6,644 nt of DNA. Source: Chloroflexota bacterium (GTDB taxonomy: Bacteria; Chloroflexota; Anaerolineae; Promineifilales; Promineifilaceae). Below the pieces are notes generated by a model, which worked only from the letters and a program-made list of their open reading frames with translations, made no database searches and was not told the DNA's origin. The stretch is from assembly GCA_024278255.1 (NCBI GenBank), contig JAJRTP010000454.1:1-6644 (forward strand), in the 5' to 3' direction. Made by a program: the position numbers and the translations under genes. Below, one piece after another: positions 1 through 6,006 of this stretch (position 1 is its first letter; every line of letters begins with the position of its first letter).

Positions 1-1
1 C

Positions 2-631
2 CCTTTGCCCTCGCCGCAGACGTTAGCTATGCTGTTCAGCCATCTGGGCATTAGCGAGATGGCGCAGGTGGTGGCGTATGACAACAAGAACGGGGCCATT
101 GCTTCCCGCTTGTGGTGGGAACTGCGCTACATGGGGCATGAAGCCGTCGCTGTGCTGGATGGCGGCTGGGCGGTCTGGCAGGAAGCCGGTCTGCCAATAC
201 GCACCGGCGTGGAAGAAAATGATCCGGCCATATTTACCGGACGCCCAAAAGCAAATTGGTTGGTGCGCCTGGATGAAGTGTCTACCCAACCGCTGCTCAT
301 TGATTCCCGCGGCCCGGCCCGTTACCGCGGCGAGGCAGAACCGCTCGATCCAGTGGCGGGACATATCCCCGGTGCAGTGAATTTCTTTTTCCAGGAGAAT
401 TGGTCGGCAGACGGCCGTTACCTGCCTGCGGCCGAGATGCGGGCTAATCTGGAAGCCATTTTAGGAAACACGAAACCGGATACGGCCGTGTTCTACTGCG
501 GTTCCGGGGTGACGGCCTGCGTTAATTTGCTGGCGATGGCTCATGCGGGGTTGGGCAACGGCCGTCTTTACGTCGGTTCCTGGAGTGAATGGTGCAGCGA
601 TTCTTCCCGGCCAATCGCTACAGGAGAATGA
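2..631 (+). CDS. 3-mercaptopyruvate/thiosulfate sulfurtransferase (tandem rhodanese), N-terminus cut by window edge
   Basis: The frame is open from base 2 and has no credible start; the TTG at 5 is only the first possible start codon, so the gene begins upstream. About 209 residues are visible against about 280 for the family. The visible part holds the end of the first, non-catalytic rhodanese domain (LWWELRYMGH, VAVLDGGWAVW) and a complete second domain. Numbering from the TTG, the CH2-type motif DSRGPARYRGE starts at about residue 100 and GHIPGA at 119. The active-site loop CGSGVTAC has its nucleophilic Cys at about 165, and GSWSEW lies near the C-terminus. In this family the Cys carries a persulfide, moving sulfur from mercaptopyruvate or thiosulfate to an acceptor. 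The CGSGVT loop resembles SseA-type mercaptopyruvate enzymes more than the CRKGVT loop of classical rhodaneses; substrate choice is inferred. Three ACGGCCGT palindromes lie inside the gene. Confidence 0.93.
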   Translation, partial: PLPSPQTLAMLFSHLGISEMAQVVAYDNKNGAIASRLWWELRYMGHEAVAVLDGGWAVWQEAGLPIRTGVEENDPAIFTGRPKANWLVRLDEVSTQPLLIDSRGPARYRGEAEPLDPVAGHIPGAVNFFFQENWSADGRYLPAAEMRANLEAILGNTKPDTAVFYCGSGVTACVNLLAMAHAGLGNGRLYVGSWSEWCSDSSRPIATGE

Positions 632-647
632 TAAAAGGACAAAAATT

Positions 648-851
648 ATGTTGTCGATTTCCAAAAAATACGTGGTTGATGATTCTGGCAAACGGAAAGA
701 AGTAATTATTTCATATGATGACTTCCGTATCATAGAAGAACTTCTCGGCCTTGATCTTGAGGATGAAGTTGTCACTATTCTCAAAGAAGCCAGCCAAGAT
801 CGGATTTACAAAACGGAAGATGCGTATGTAAATTTGGATGACCTCGAATGA
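648..851 (+). CDS. Type II antitoxin, RelB/Phd-like, partner of the RelE-like toxin
   Basis: A 67-residue acidic protein. Its N-terminal strand region (KKYVVDDSGKRKEVIIS) is followed by a helix (YDDFRIIEELLG), the layout of small RelB/Phd-like antitoxins found in Cyanobacteria and Chloroflexota. The C-terminal half is rich in Asp and Glu, as expected for the flexible tail that wraps a basic toxin. The ATG at 648 is chosen because AAAAGGA (633-639) stands 8 bases upstream; an earlier in-frame ATG at 543 lies inside the sulfurtransferase gene and would add nonsense sequence. The stop overlaps the toxin start as ATGA, so the two are translationally coupled. Such antitoxins usually neutralise the toxin and, with it, repress their own promoter. 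No clear promoter or operator is visible in the 16 bases before the gene, so any promoter lies within the sulfurtransferase 3' end. The family is assigned by layout and context more than by strong motifs. Confidence 0.8.
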   Translation: MLSISKKYVVDDSGKRKEVIISYDDFRIIEELLGLDLEDEVVTILKEASQDRIYKTEDAYVNLDDLE

Positions 852-1117
852 GTAGAGTAATCATACACCGCCGCGCCGCAAAATATGTGCGTAAATTACC
901 CAATCCGCAAAAGGATCGCGTGAAAACTCTCCTCAAACAACTACAACACGAGCCCTTAATGCAGCCACAGGTACGTCAAATGGCGGGAGATTGGGCAGGT
1001 TATTACCGAATTCGCTTGGGCAACATTCGCATTATTTTCTGGTATGACAACGAATCGGATACGGTCTATGTAGATTATATCGGCGCCAGAGGGGATATTT
1101 ATAAATCCGGCGGATAA
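848..1117 (+). CDS. Type II toxin, RelE/ParE superfamily
   Basis: An 89-residue basic protein with the RelE/ParE pattern. It starts with a strand (SRVIIHRRAAKYVRKLP) followed by two helices. Then comes WAGYYRIRLGNIRIIFWYD at about 49-67, the core sheet bearing the conserved Gly-x-Tyr-Arg-x-Arg-x-Gly and R-I-I signature. The end, GARGDIYK at 79-86, matches the usual G-x-R-x-(D/E)-x-Y terminus. RelE proteins cut mRNA in the ribosomal A site, while ParE proteins poison gyrase. The Arg-rich strands and the YK ending favour RelE, but that is inference. It starts in the ATGA overlap with the antitoxin and has no good ribosome-binding site of its own, so production depends on antitoxin translation. 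The pair sits between two unrelated metabolic genes, contains no ACGGCCGT motif and looks AT-richer than its neighbours, consistent with a mobile insertion. Confidence 0.9.
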   Translation: MSRVIIHRRAAKYVRKLPNPQKDRVKTLLKQLQHEPLMQPQVRQMAGDWAGYYRIRLGNIRIIFWYDNESDTVYVDYIGARGDIYKSGG

Positions 1118-1134
1118 TACTACACATTGCAACT

Positions 1135-1710
1135 ATGCTCTATCCTGCAAATGCTGCTGTACCGGCTAAATTGCACACGGCCGATTTCACCTTGACGCCG
1201 CTCACTCCCGCGCATGTAGAACTGGATTATACGGCCGTCACCTCCAGCCACGAGATGCTGCGCCAATGGAGCGGCAGTGCCTGGCCCAGCGACGATTTTA
1301 GCCTGGATGACAATTTGCAAGATTTGCAATGGCATGACCGAGAGCATCAGGAGCGGATTGCTTTTACTTACACTGTTCTCAATCCGGCACAGGACGAATG
1401 TTTGGGGTGTGTGTACATACGGCCGTTAAGCGAAATCATGCCCACCGCCCCCGACTACCAAGCCATCGCCCGCTTTTGGGTCCGTCAAGCTCACCAGGGT
1501 GGGGCACTGGAACGGCAATTACTGGAGACCTTGTGCGCCTGGTTCCATTCAGACGATTGGGCCTTTGAACGTATTTTGTTTCATACCCGCGTCAGCAGCC
1601 AGTGGCAAATCCATCTGTTTATTGTGGCCGGCTGCCAGGCTGTCAACACACACTATTTGCCGGAACGGGGCGGGTATCACACCTTTTTTGAGAGGCTGCC
1701 TGATGATTAG
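1135..1710 (+). CDS. GNAT-family N-acetyltransferase-like protein
   Basis: A 191-residue protein. The N-terminal strand (FTLTPLTPAHVELDYTAV, about 18-35) resembles the opening of RimJ/RimL-type GNAT domains. The central strand LGCVYIRPL (90-98) corresponds to the usual glycine-containing strand. FWVRQAHQGGALERQLLETL (114-133) occupies the place of motif A, where acetyl-CoA pyrophosphate is bound by a Q/R-x-x-G-x-G/A loop; here the loop reads HQGGAL. The rest (ERILFHTRVSSQWQIHLF, then AGCQAV) fits motif B. The substrate cannot be told. The ATG at 1135 has no clear Shine-Dalgarno sequence, so the start is less certain than the end. The 3' end overlaps galT by 8 bases, so it is probably cotranscribed with the galactose genes, although no role in galactose use is known for this type of protein. 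It follows the toxin gene by 17 bases. Confidence 0.72.
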   Translation: MLYPANAAVPAKLHTADFTLTPLTPAHVELDYTAVTSSHEMLRQWSGSAWPSDDFSLDDNLQDLQWHDREHQERIAFTYTVLNPAQDECLGCVYIRPLSEIMPTAPDYQAIARFWVRQAHQGGALERQLLETLCAWFHSDDWAFERILFHTRVSSQWQIHLFIVAGCQAVNTHYLPERGGYHTFFERLPDD

Positions 1711-2797
1711 CTACCCTTTTCCCCGCTATTTAACCGACCAACCCCACCGCCGCTACAACCCGCTCACTGGTGAATATGTTCTCGTGTCCCCGCAGCGCAC
1801 AAAACGGCCGTGGCAAGGACAAGTGGAGAATCCCCCGCCCGATAGCCGTCCCGCTTATGACCCCGCCTGCTATCTCTGCCCCGGCAACAAGCGGGCTGGC
1901 GGAGTGCGTAACCCGAATTATGACCACACCTTCACCTTCACCAATGATTTTGCCGCGCTTTTGCCGGATGCTGCGGCTGCGCCCACGGCCGTATCCCCCT
2001 TGCTGCGGGCAGAGACGGTACGCGGGACCTGCCGTGTCATCTGCTTTTCACCCCGTCACGACCTGACCCTGGCCCAAATGTCCCTGTCCGACATCCGCCG
2101 GGTGGTGGACGTATGGGCGGCGCAAACGGCCGAATTAGGGCAAACTTACTGCTGGGTGCAGGTGTTTGAGAACAAAGGCGCCGTCATGGGCAGCTCCAAT
2201 CCGCACCCGCACGGGCAAGTCTGGGCATTGGATACCTTACCCAACGAACCGGCTAAAGAGGATGTGCAGCAACAACAGTATTGGCAGGAAAACGGCCGTC
2301 CTCTGCTTCTCGATTACGCCCAACTGGAATTGGAACGGGGGGAGCGGTTGGTTGAGGTTAACGAGCATTGGCTGGTCGTCGTTCCCTATTGGGCCATCTG
2401 GCCGTTCGAGACATTGCTGCTGCCGCGCCGCCACGTCCTGCGCTTGCCTGACCTGACTGGCGCTGAGCGGGATGCCTTGTCCGATATTCTCAAGCGACTG
2501 CTCACCCGCTACGACAATTTGTTTGAAACCAGTTTTCCTTATTCGATGGGTTGGCACGGCGCCCCCTGGACGCTGGAGACCTGTCAGGTTCCATCAACCA
2601 ATAATCTAGCCAACCACCAATCAAAACCTGACAGGTCTGAATATACCCATTGGCAGTTGCACGCCCATTTTTACCCGCCGCTTTTACGGTCGGCGACGGT
2701 CAAAAAATTCATGGTCGGTTTTGAGATGCTGGGTGAAGCGCAGCGAGACTTGACGGCCGAACAAGCAGCGGCGCGTTTACGATTGCAGGTGAGATAG
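1703..2797 (+). CDS. galT: Galactose-1-phosphate uridylyltransferase, class I
   Basis: Leloir pathway enzyme that exchanges galactose-1-phosphate with UDP-glucose through a uridylylated histidine. It has 364 residues against about 348 in E. coli. HPHGQ at 168-172 holds the nucleophile His170; C56, C59, H119 and H168 match the E. coli zinc ligands C52, C55, H115 and H164. E186, H285, H320 and H322 match the second metal site (E182, H281, H296, H298). The offset from E. coli numbering is +4 up to H285 but +24 at H320, so about 20 residues are inserted between them. That insert is encoded by an inverted-repeat element (see the repeat entry). WQLHAHFYPPLLRSATVKKF after it is intact, so the enzyme is probably functional. 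The ATG at 1703 is chosen because AGAGG (1691-1695) lies 7 bases upstream and the N-terminus matches the family; the frame stays open further upstream, inside the acetyltransferase gene. galK follows after 6 bases. Confidence 0.96.
   Translation: MISYPFPRYLTDQPHRRYNPLTGEYVLVSPQRTKRPWQGQVENPPPDSRPAYDPACYLCPGNKRAGGVRNPNYDHTFTFTNDFAALLPDAAAAPTAVSPLLRAETVRGTCRVICFSPRHDLTLAQMSLSDIRRVVDVWAAQTAELGQTYCWVQVFENKGAVMGSSNPHPHGQVWALDTLPNEPAKEDVQQQQYWQENGRPLLLDYAQLELERGERLVEVNEHWLVVVPYWAIWPFETLLLPRRHVLRLPDLTGAERDALSDILKRLLTRYDNLFETSFPYSMGWHGAPWTLETCQVPSTNNLANHQSKPDRSEYTHWQLHAHFYPPLLRSATVKKFMVGFEMLGEAQRDLTAEQAAARLRLQVR
2577..2638. repeat. Short inverted-repeat element (MITE/REP-like) inserted in frame in galT
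   Basis: AGACCTGTCAGGTT at 2577-2590 and AACCTGACAGGTCT at 2625-2638 are perfect 14-base reverse complements around a 34-base AT-richer spacer. Each arm is itself nearly palindromic (ACCTG-N-CAGGT), so the unit could fold as one hairpin or as two small ones. It encodes galT residues 292-312, exactly where the protein is about 20 residues longer than E. coli GalT. Its 62 bases agree with an insertion of about 60 bases that keeps the frame. This is what a small non-autonomous palindromic element would leave. The arm size and insertion length are seen directly; its origin as a mobile element is inferred. Confidence 0.8.
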
Positions 2798-2803
2798 GAA
2801 CTT

Positions 2804-3943
2804 ATGAATCTGCAAAAGCAAGTGATAGAGGCCTTTGTCGCCCGTTTTGGCACGCCGCCCGTTTTTGTGGCTCGCGCGCCGGGACGGGTGAATTTGATCG
2901 GCGAACACACGGATTACAATGACGGTTTTGTGTTGCCTATGGCGATTGACAGGGCTATCTGGATTGCGCTGCGTCCTAACAACGGCCGTCAAGTGAATCT
3001 ATATTCGCTCAACTTCGCTGCCGCCGCCTCTTTTTCTCTGGACAATCTGGAAAACAACCAGGCGGGCTGGATCGAGTATGTGAAAGGGGTAGCCTGGGCT
3101 TTGCAGGAAGCCGGTTTGGCTTTGCAGGGATGGGATGGCGTCATGGTCGGAGATGTGCCCGTGGGGGCAGGGCTTTCTTCATCGGCGGCGTTGGAACTGG
3201 CGACGGCCCGGGCTTTTGCGGCCGTTTCTGGTTGGGCATGGCATCCGGCGCAAATGGCCCAAGTGGCGCAGCGGGCGGAAAACGAATGGGTTGGCGTGAA
3301 CTGCGGCATCATGGATCAGATGATTTCCGCCGCCGGTAAAACCGGTCATGCCCTCTTGATTGACACGCGCACTTTACAATTAGAAGCTGTGCCGCTGCCA
3401 CCTACGGCCGTTGTCGTGCTGGATACGGCCACGCGCCGGGGCCTGGCCGATTCAGAATATAATACGCGGCGTGCCCAATGTGAAGCAGCGGCCGATTTTT
3501 TCGGTGTACCGGCTTTGCGTGATGTCAGCCTGGCCCAATTTCAGGCGCAAGCGGCTGGGCTGGATGCGGTGACCCGCCGCCGTGCCCGCCACGTGGTGAG
3601 TGAGAATGACCGCGTTTTGCAAGCTGTGGCAGCCATGCGTCAGGGAGATGTGGTGCGATTGGGGCAGTTGATTGACGCCAGCCACGCCAGCCTGCGCGAC
3701 GATTTTGCAGTTTCCAGCGCTGAACTTGATCTCATGGTGGACATTGCCCGGCAGCAGCCCGGCTGTTTTGGGGCGCGGATGACGGGGGCCGGTTTTGGTG
3801 GCTGTGCGCTGGCTTTGGTGCAAACGGCCGTTGTTGAGGCTTTTGTTACGGCCGTAGCCACTGCCTACCAACAAACCACGCAGTTACAGCCCCAAATTTA
3901 CGTTTGCCAGGCAACAAACGGAGCTGAGATACAGAACGTATAA
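2804..3943 (+). CDS. galK: Galactokinase
   Basis: Phosphorylates alpha-D-galactose at C1 with ATP, giving the GalT substrate. It has 379 residues, the normal length, and shows all three GHMP kinase motifs. The galactokinase signature GRVNLIGEHTDYNDGFVLP (27-45) includes the catalytic Arg28 and the sugar-contacting E34, H35 and D37. The ATP-binding loop is VPVGAGLSSSAALE at 118-131, and motif 3 is MTGAGFGGCA at 326-335. The catalytic base Asp171 is in NCGIMDQ. The ATG at 2804 has AGGA (2796-2799) overlapping the galT stop, 4 bases upstream; the 6-base gap implies cotranscription and coupled translation with galT. Four ACGGCCGT palindromes lie inside the gene. Nothing looks broken. No galE, galactose mutarotase or regulator gene follows; the next genes face the other way. 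Confidence 0.97.
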   Translation: MNLQKQVIEAFVARFGTPPVFVARAPGRVNLIGEHTDYNDGFVLPMAIDRAIWIALRPNNGRQVNLYSLNFAAAASFSLDNLENNQAGWIEYVKGVAWALQEAGLALQGWDGVMVGDVPVGAGLSSSAALELATARAFAAVSGWAWHPAQMAQVAQRAENEWVGVNCGIMDQMISAAGKTGHALLIDTRTLQLEAVPLPPTAVVVLDTATRRGLADSEYNTRRAQCEAAADFFGVPALRDVSLAQFQAQAAGLDAVTRRRARHVVSENDRVLQAVAAMRQGDVVRLGQLIDASHASLRDDFAVSSAELDLMVDIARQQPGCFGARMTGAGFGGCALALVQTAVVEAFVTAVATAYQQTTQLQPQIYVCQATNGAEIQNV

Positions 3944-4004
3944 TCCCCGTGTGACATAACCCATAATAATGCCACAGGATAAATTATAAAGATGCCAAAA
4001 TTGG

Positions 4005-4016
4005 GGCAATATTGCC
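4005..4016. repeat. Perfect 12-base palindrome GGCAATATTGCC
   Basis: GGCAAT and ATTGCC are exact reverse complements with no spacer, in the galK-cas6 intergenic region. The symmetry suits a dimeric DNA-binding protein more than a terminator, since there is no loop and no T-run. No protein is identified for it, and it lies downstream of both operons, which is odd for an operator. Confidence 0.5.
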
Positions 4017-4045
4017 TGTCAAAACATATCAATGATGTCTATTTA

Positions 4046-4085
4046 ATAACCATAATACTGCCGATTTTCAGTTTTATAACCATAA
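4046..4085. repeat. Direct repeat ATAACCATAA, two copies 30 bases apart
   Basis: ATAACCATAA occurs at 4046-4055 and 4076-4085, with a related ATAACCCATAAT at 3956-3967. A 30-base period is close to three helical turns, which would place both sites on one DNA face, but AT-rich sequence can give such repeats by chance. The 20 bases between copies are too few for a CRISPR spacer and the repeats are too short for a CRISPR repeat. Confidence 0.4.
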
Positions 4086-4167
4086 GGCTTCCTTTTGTCA
4101 CGCAATCAAATTGGGAAGATTTTCTTCTTGGTTAATAGTTTGGCTGATATTGTTGATATTATTGTTT

Positions 4168-5136
4168 TTAACTATTACGCAAATAGTAACGGCCGTTACC
4201 TAAAACTGTAGCCTTGCCCACATGAACCAATTCGCCTAACCGTAGAACAGGTAAGAAAGGAGATAAATCTCCGGCATAAGTTACCGTTCCAACTAAGCCA
4301 CTGATGGATATATTTCTTTCCTGGCGAGTAGAAAAACGATGATATACTTTCCAGTGCATATCTTTTTCTACACATTGTATTTGACGAGATGCTTCGGCTA
4401 AAGCGCGATAATCTGCCTCCCATTTTTGTCCGCAGTGAAAATAAGCCAATGAAGAAACACGACGCATCAGGGCACGCCATATTACATGAAAGTCTGGTGG
4501 CTCTTGAATGGTATGTCCTTCTTCCCGCAAACGAGTAGGTGTGAGAAAATGAAAAGTTAAGGTATCAGCGGAAAGATGGTTTGCTTGTACTTCACATTCG
4601 GCAAAGGGAACGGGCAAACTAATGGGTCGAATTACTGACGGCCGTTCTTGACTGTAGATCAATTCCTTTTGATTAGTATATGGGTGAACTGCTTCTATTT
4701 CGGTAAGGGTAAAACGGCCATGTTTTTTACCTAATCCTCTGCGCCCCAATTCCTGAAAAGCTAAAGCCAAATAGGGTAGGAAGGTTTGAGCGTTACCGAT
4801 CAAAACCAAATGAAAAATCAACTCGTCACCAGGGGAATACTGCCGACGGTTATCTTGGGGAGGTTCTATGACTAAGGGGCTGGGAACATCTTTGAGATTA
4901 CTCAGAACCTCCGCATTGGGTGGAGGAAAAGTGTCGAATAGACGAGTATACGGACACGTAAAACGCAGCAAACAATCATCACAATTTGGTACTTCAAGTT
5001 GATAGCAAACCAGTCGCCGAAACGTAAATGCAAAACCGCCCCGTAAGGTGGTACCCTTGTAAACTGGTAACACTATCGGTTCACGGGCGGTTAAAGTCAA
5101 ACGGTAACGGTTTACCCAAAAATGTTCGAGACTCAC
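4168..5136 (-). CDS. cas6: CRISPR pre-crRNA endoribonuclease Cas6 (RAMP superfamily)
   Basis: Cas6 cuts CRISPR transcripts within the repeats to give crRNAs with 5' repeat tags, which load into the effector. This 322-residue protein shows the features of the Cas6 branch with the Cas6 C-terminal domain. LPVYKGTTLRGGFAFTFRRL is at 23-42. The Cys cluster CDDCLLRFTCPY (C52, C55, C61), typical of this branch, follows. LGRRGLGKKHGRF (130-142) is the glycine-rich element of the first ferredoxin-like domain. The C-terminal GELVHVGKATVLGNGRYYL (301-319) is the hallmark second G-rich loop. The catalytic residue cannot be assigned by eye. The start is GTG at 5136, overlapping the stop of the upstream RAMP gene as GTGA; no Shine-Dalgarno is seen, so translation is probably coupled. 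It is the last gene of the visible operon, and no CRISPR array follows it in the window. Confidence 0.9.
   Translation of the reverse strand: MSLEHFWVNRYRLTLTAREPIVLPVYKGTTLRGGFAFTFRRLVCYQLEVPNCDDCLLRFTCPYTRLFDTFPPPNAEVLSNLKDVPSPLVIEPPQDNRRQYSPGDELIFHLVLIGNAQTFLPYLALAFQELGRRGLGKKHGRFTLTEIEAVHPYTNQKELIYSQERPSVIRPISLPVPFAECEVQANHLSADTLTFHFLTPTRLREEGHTIQEPPDFHVIWRALMRRVSSLAYFHCGQKWEADYRALAEASRQIQCVEKDMHWKVYHRFSTRQERNISISGLVGTVTYAGDLSPFLPVLRLGELVHVGKATVLGNGRYYLRNS
4186..4199. repeat. 14-base perfect palindrome around an ACGGCCGT copy at the cas6 3' end
   Basis: GTAACGGCCGTTAC reads the same on both strands and extends the iterated octamer by three bases on each side. It encodes the Gly-Asn-Gly-Arg-Tyr part of the Cas6 C-terminal glycine-rich motif. 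It is one of only two octamer copies in the CRISPR half. It ends 16 bases before the cas6 stop codon, with no T-run right after it, so I do not call a terminator. Confidence 0.5.
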
Positions 5137-6005
5137 GTTTTTGCTGCTTTACTTGTGTCAAGCCAATTTTGTATATGATCTGACACAATTTGTAGAGGAT
5201 TTTGTTTCAGCATAGTTTGTGCAGCCGTATAACCATCTTGAACTGATAATGGAACTGGCCTCAACGTCTCTTGCGATAACAAATCATCGAGATTAGCTCG
5301 TAAATATGCTTTTGGTTGCAAACGTACAATTCCGTATCCACGTGATACGAAACGGCCAAATCGAAAAAAGCCGCTACTGATTAAATCAGCAGTTAACCAG
5401 GCTGAAGCAATACGGTAATCGTTAGCTGGATCAATACGAGCTATTAAAGTGACACCTTCTGGCTCTAATAGTTGTTCGATTTTTAACTTTTTCCCTTTGT
5501 TACGCATAATCTGCCAGCCAAATAAGTAGTCAGGACTAAACTTAGTCTGGGCATAGTACGCATCATTATTATCGGTAAAACTAAATGTGATGGGTGATCG
5601 GAGGCGCTGTGCCCCACTACTTTCTTTAGCTCCAATAAAACCACTACCACCAAACAGTTCCGAGACTGGACACAAGCGATTAACTCCCTTCCTGACCAAT
5701 GACTTATGCCATTGCTGCCTATCTTCCAGTGATTCACTGTAATCATATGTTACGAACTGTGTCTCCCCTAGTTGTCGAGCAGTACGTTCAACCAACCACG
5801 CAGCCGTAGAACGAAACACCCCTTTAACGGAAGAAGCTAAAAAGGCCGGTTGTAAATCATCAGGATTCGTGTGTGTTTCCAGATTAACAGAAGATCGTGC
5901 CCCAGATTTTCGCTTACCCGCAAACTCGGCCAGGTTTGCTCCATAACCAGTATGCAGGGGGGCTTCGACGTGCCAATTCCACAAAAGAAGAGCAATGTCA
6001 CCCAT
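5133..6005 (-). CDS. Type III CRISPR RAMP protein, Csm3/Cmr4-like (Cas7 group)
   Basis: A backbone subunit that binds the crRNA in type III effectors (Csm, Cmr or III-D-like). It has 290 residues from the ATG at 6005. An ORF extension to 6044 is rejected because AGGAGG (6014-6019) sits 8 bases before this ATG and the family N-terminus begins here. Visible motifs are APLHTGYG (15-22, like LHIGGG), PAFLASSVKGVFRS (53-66, like PYIPGSSLKGKLRS), LCPVSELFGGSG (111-122, like CxLFGS) and the C-terminal glycine loop FGRFVSRGYGIVRL (216-229). About 60 residues follow that loop. Aligned by eye on the P-x-x-x-x-SS-x-KG block, the Csm3 target-cleaving Asp (AIDSPVVRD) falls near Asn41, although D49 and D50 are close by. 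The gene follows the upstream stop by 1 base and overlaps cas6 by 4. Subtype is uncertain without cas10. Confidence 0.87.
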   Translation of the reverse strand: MGDIALLLWNWHVEAPLHTGYGANLAEFAGKRKSGARSSVNLETHTNPDDLQPAFLASSVKGVFRSTAAWLVERTARQLGETQFVTYDYSESLEDRQQWHKSLVRKGVNRLCPVSELFGGSGFIGAKESSGAQRLRSPITFSFTDNNDAYYAQTKFSPDYLFGWQIMRNKGKKLKIEQLLEPEGVTLIARIDPANDYRIASAWLTADLISSGFFRFGRFVSRGYGIVRLQPKAYLRANLDDLLSQETLRPVPLSVQDGYTAAQTMLKQNPLQIVSDHIQNWLDTSKAAKT

Positions 6006-6006
6006 G

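Larger units (their letters stand above)
3944..4167. other. AT-rich convergent intergenic region, no gene seen
   Basis: These 224 bases separate the ends of galK (+) and cas6 (-). I see no coding frame, tRNA or CRISPR repeat-spacer pattern. The region holds a perfect 12-base palindrome, a 10-base direct repeat 30 bases apart, and a near-tandem pair GATATTGTT/GATATTATT at 4146-4163. A convergent junction should contain termination signals for both operons, but I find only 4-5 bp stems with short T-runs (for example AAGG-CTT-CCTT followed by TT at 4084-4096), too weak to call. Confidence 0.7.
411..4645. repeat. Highly iterated palindrome ACGGCCGT (14 dispersed copies)
   Basis: Exact copies start at 411, 482, 558, 1231, 1419, 1804, 1985, 2292, 2982, 3404, 3824, 3848, 4189 and 4638. 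A random 8-mer should occur about 0.1 times in a window this size. Near matches ACGGCCGA lie at 1177, 2126, 2753 and 6354; GCGGCCGT lies at 3218, and GCGGCCGA at 428 and 3488. The copies fall in all three codon phases: six read Thr-Ala-Val, five Asn/Asp-Gly-Arg and three Arg-Pro. Codon preference therefore does not explain them and selection appears to act on the DNA, as with the HIP1 octamer of cyanobacteria. All are inside coding sequence. Confidence 0.85.

Noticed and set aside
543..647. Longer antitoxin starting at 543.
   Set aside because: It overlaps the sulfurtransferase C-terminus, and the added residues do not look like an antitoxin; the 648 ATG has the Shine-Dalgarno site.
1499..1702. 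N-terminal extension of galT upstream of 1703.
   Set aside because: The extension lies within the acetyltransferase frame, has no resemblance to GalT, and a good ribosome-binding site precedes the 1703 ATG.
3452..3874. A 140-codon open frame opposite galK, plus similar long frames opposite the sulfurtransferase (23-364) and galT (2237-2557).
   Set aside because: They mirror strongly supported genes in GC-rich DNA, show no known motif and have no ribosome-binding site in a sensible context.
4084..4096. Hairpin AAGG-CTT-CCTT followed by T residues as a terminator.
   Set aside because: A 4-bp stem with a short T-run is too weak and common in AT-rich DNA.
3944..4167. Possible CRISPR array beside cas6, because of the repeated ATAACCATAA.
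   Set aside because: Only two exact 10-base copies 30 bases apart, no 25-37-base repeat and no spacer-sized intervals.
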